In this document: positions 4,944 through 5,525 of the stretch, piece by piece | Layout of the letters: each line of letters opens with the position of its first letter | Position numbering within the stretch: the stretch's first letter is position 1 | Source of the DNA: an uncultured Syntrophomonadaceae bacterium | GTDB taxonomy: Bacteria > Bacillota > Syntrophomonadia > Syntrophomonadales > Syntrophomonadaceae | Direction of reading: 5' to 3' | Assembly: GCA_944391275.1 (NCBI GenBank) | Contig: CALXSZ010000044.1 | Span: 1 to 5,525, forward strand | Length of the DNA stretch: 5,525 bases | Made by a program: the position numbers and the translations under genes | The notes under the pieces: model-generated | The model's input: only the letters and a program-made list of their open reading frames with translations | Told to the model about the DNA's origin: nothing | Database searches by the model: none

Positions 4944-5525
4944 ATGCTGGGACAGTCTTATTCCTTTCAGGGAACCCTGAAAAAGCAGTCAGAAGAAGAG
5001 AAGAAAATTGGCAATCAGCTTTTTTTGTACGTAGTGGGCTTGATCTTTTTCATCGTCATCATCTTTTTCGTGGGACGGTTTTTTAAGGTATGGAATGAAA
5101 ACCGGATGATTCCGATAGACGAGATGCAGATCAATCGGCAATTTATCTTTGCCCAGGGAGATATTGCAGAAATTACGCCCCGTAAAGAAGCCGTTTACCT
5201 GAGCCGTCCATCTGGAGAAACCTACCGTATGGCGCGGAATTTACCCAGTTGGGTAAATGTCCAGCCCGAGCGAATCACGATCGATGAAGAGGCGTTCCTA
5301 GGAATCAGCCAAGACGAAAAATGGGCTTTTGGTTCATCCGGTTATCTGAAAGATTTACAGACAGGAGAAAGAATCGATCTTCCCGTCCCCGAAACCGGCG
5401 CGACTTTTTTATCCGCCCGCTTTCATCCAGATGGAAATCGACTGTTGGTTGAAGTCGAGACGGATGGTTCGGTCGCTACATTATGGCAATGGGATTTTTC
5501 CGCGCAGCAGTGGGAGGCACTTGGC
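4944..5525 (+). CDS. Membrane-anchored WD40/TolB-like propeller protein, 3' truncated by window
   Basis: The reading frame is open to the window end (194 codons), so the C-terminus is missing. Residues 1-25 are polar and charged, 26-47 form one strong transmembrane helix (LFLYVVGLIFFIVIIFFVGR), and the remainder is soluble. With Lys/Glu-rich sequence before the helix, the orientation is ambiguous; a type II anchor with an exterior domain is my preference. The visible domain is all-beta, with repeats of the type D-G/E-x-hydrophobic: ISQDEKWAFGSSGYLKDLQTG (121-141) and ARFHPDGNRLLVEV...TLWQWD (158-184). The second closely resembles PD40/WD40-like blades of TolB-type propellers. Role unknown; such proteins often bind partners or ligands at the cell surface. 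The start is chosen because GGAGG (4934-4938) lies 5 nt upstream; the in-frame ATGs at 4920 and 4926 lack a ribosome site. Confidence 0.8.
   Translation, partial: MLGQSYSFQGTLKKQSEEEKKIGNQLFLYVVGLIFFIVIIFFVGRFFKVWNENRMIPIDEMQINRQFIFAQGDIAEITPRKEAVYLSRPSGETYRMARNLPSWVNVQPERITIDEEAFLGISQDEKWAFGSSGYLKDLQTGERIDLPVPETGATFLSARFHPDGNRLLVEVETDGSVATLWQWDFSAQQWEALG

Noticed and set aside
1..5525. CRISPR array, tRNA, rRNA, insertion sequence, phage or toxin-antitoxin genes
   Set aside because: No spaced direct repeats, cloverleaf, terminal inverted repeats, transposase motifs or paired small genes were seen on either strand.

Overview
The window looks like chromosomal DNA from a low-to-mid G+C Gram-positive bacterium (Bacillota). 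Shine-Dalgarno sites are strong (AAGGAGG, AAAGGAG, AGGAGG, GGAGG), promoters are sigma-A-like with TATAAT boxes, synonymous codons lean to A/T, and the second gene belongs to a protein type I associate with clostridial genomes. A Clostridia or Tissierellia relative is my guess; the sequence alone does not settle it. There is no rRNA, tRNA, CRISPR array, insertion sequence or phage gene.

Layout. (1) 4-1979, plus strand: an AI-2E-family (PF01594) membrane permease overlaps by 4 bp a cytoplasmic coiled-coil protein that resembles clostridial J-domain-like proteins but has YPQ where HPD would be. (2) 1980-2244: a convergent gap with a possible bidirectional terminator. (3) 2245-2892, minus strand: a HAD-superfamily phosphatase with all catalytic motifs, and its own promoter. 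(4) 2930-3353: back-to-back promoters around a small palindrome, then a long stretch without an intact gene, holding what looks like a decayed reading frame. (5) 3354-3887, plus: an unrecognised protein with one N-terminal membrane anchor, ending in a good intrinsic terminator. (6) 3962-4231: a second probable gene relic. (7) 4232-4714, minus: an unrecognised small acidic protein with an extended -10 promoter. (8) 4944-5525, plus: the start of a membrane-anchored, probably extracytoplasmic beta-propeller-like protein, cut by the window end.

Functionally this is a loose set of single genes. Only the first pair is clearly an operon. I see no convincing multi-gene novel system. The points most worth a second look are the permease/J-like gene pair with its altered HPD site, the divergent promoter region with a symmetric element between the two -35 boxes, and the two probable gene relics in the long intergenic gaps.
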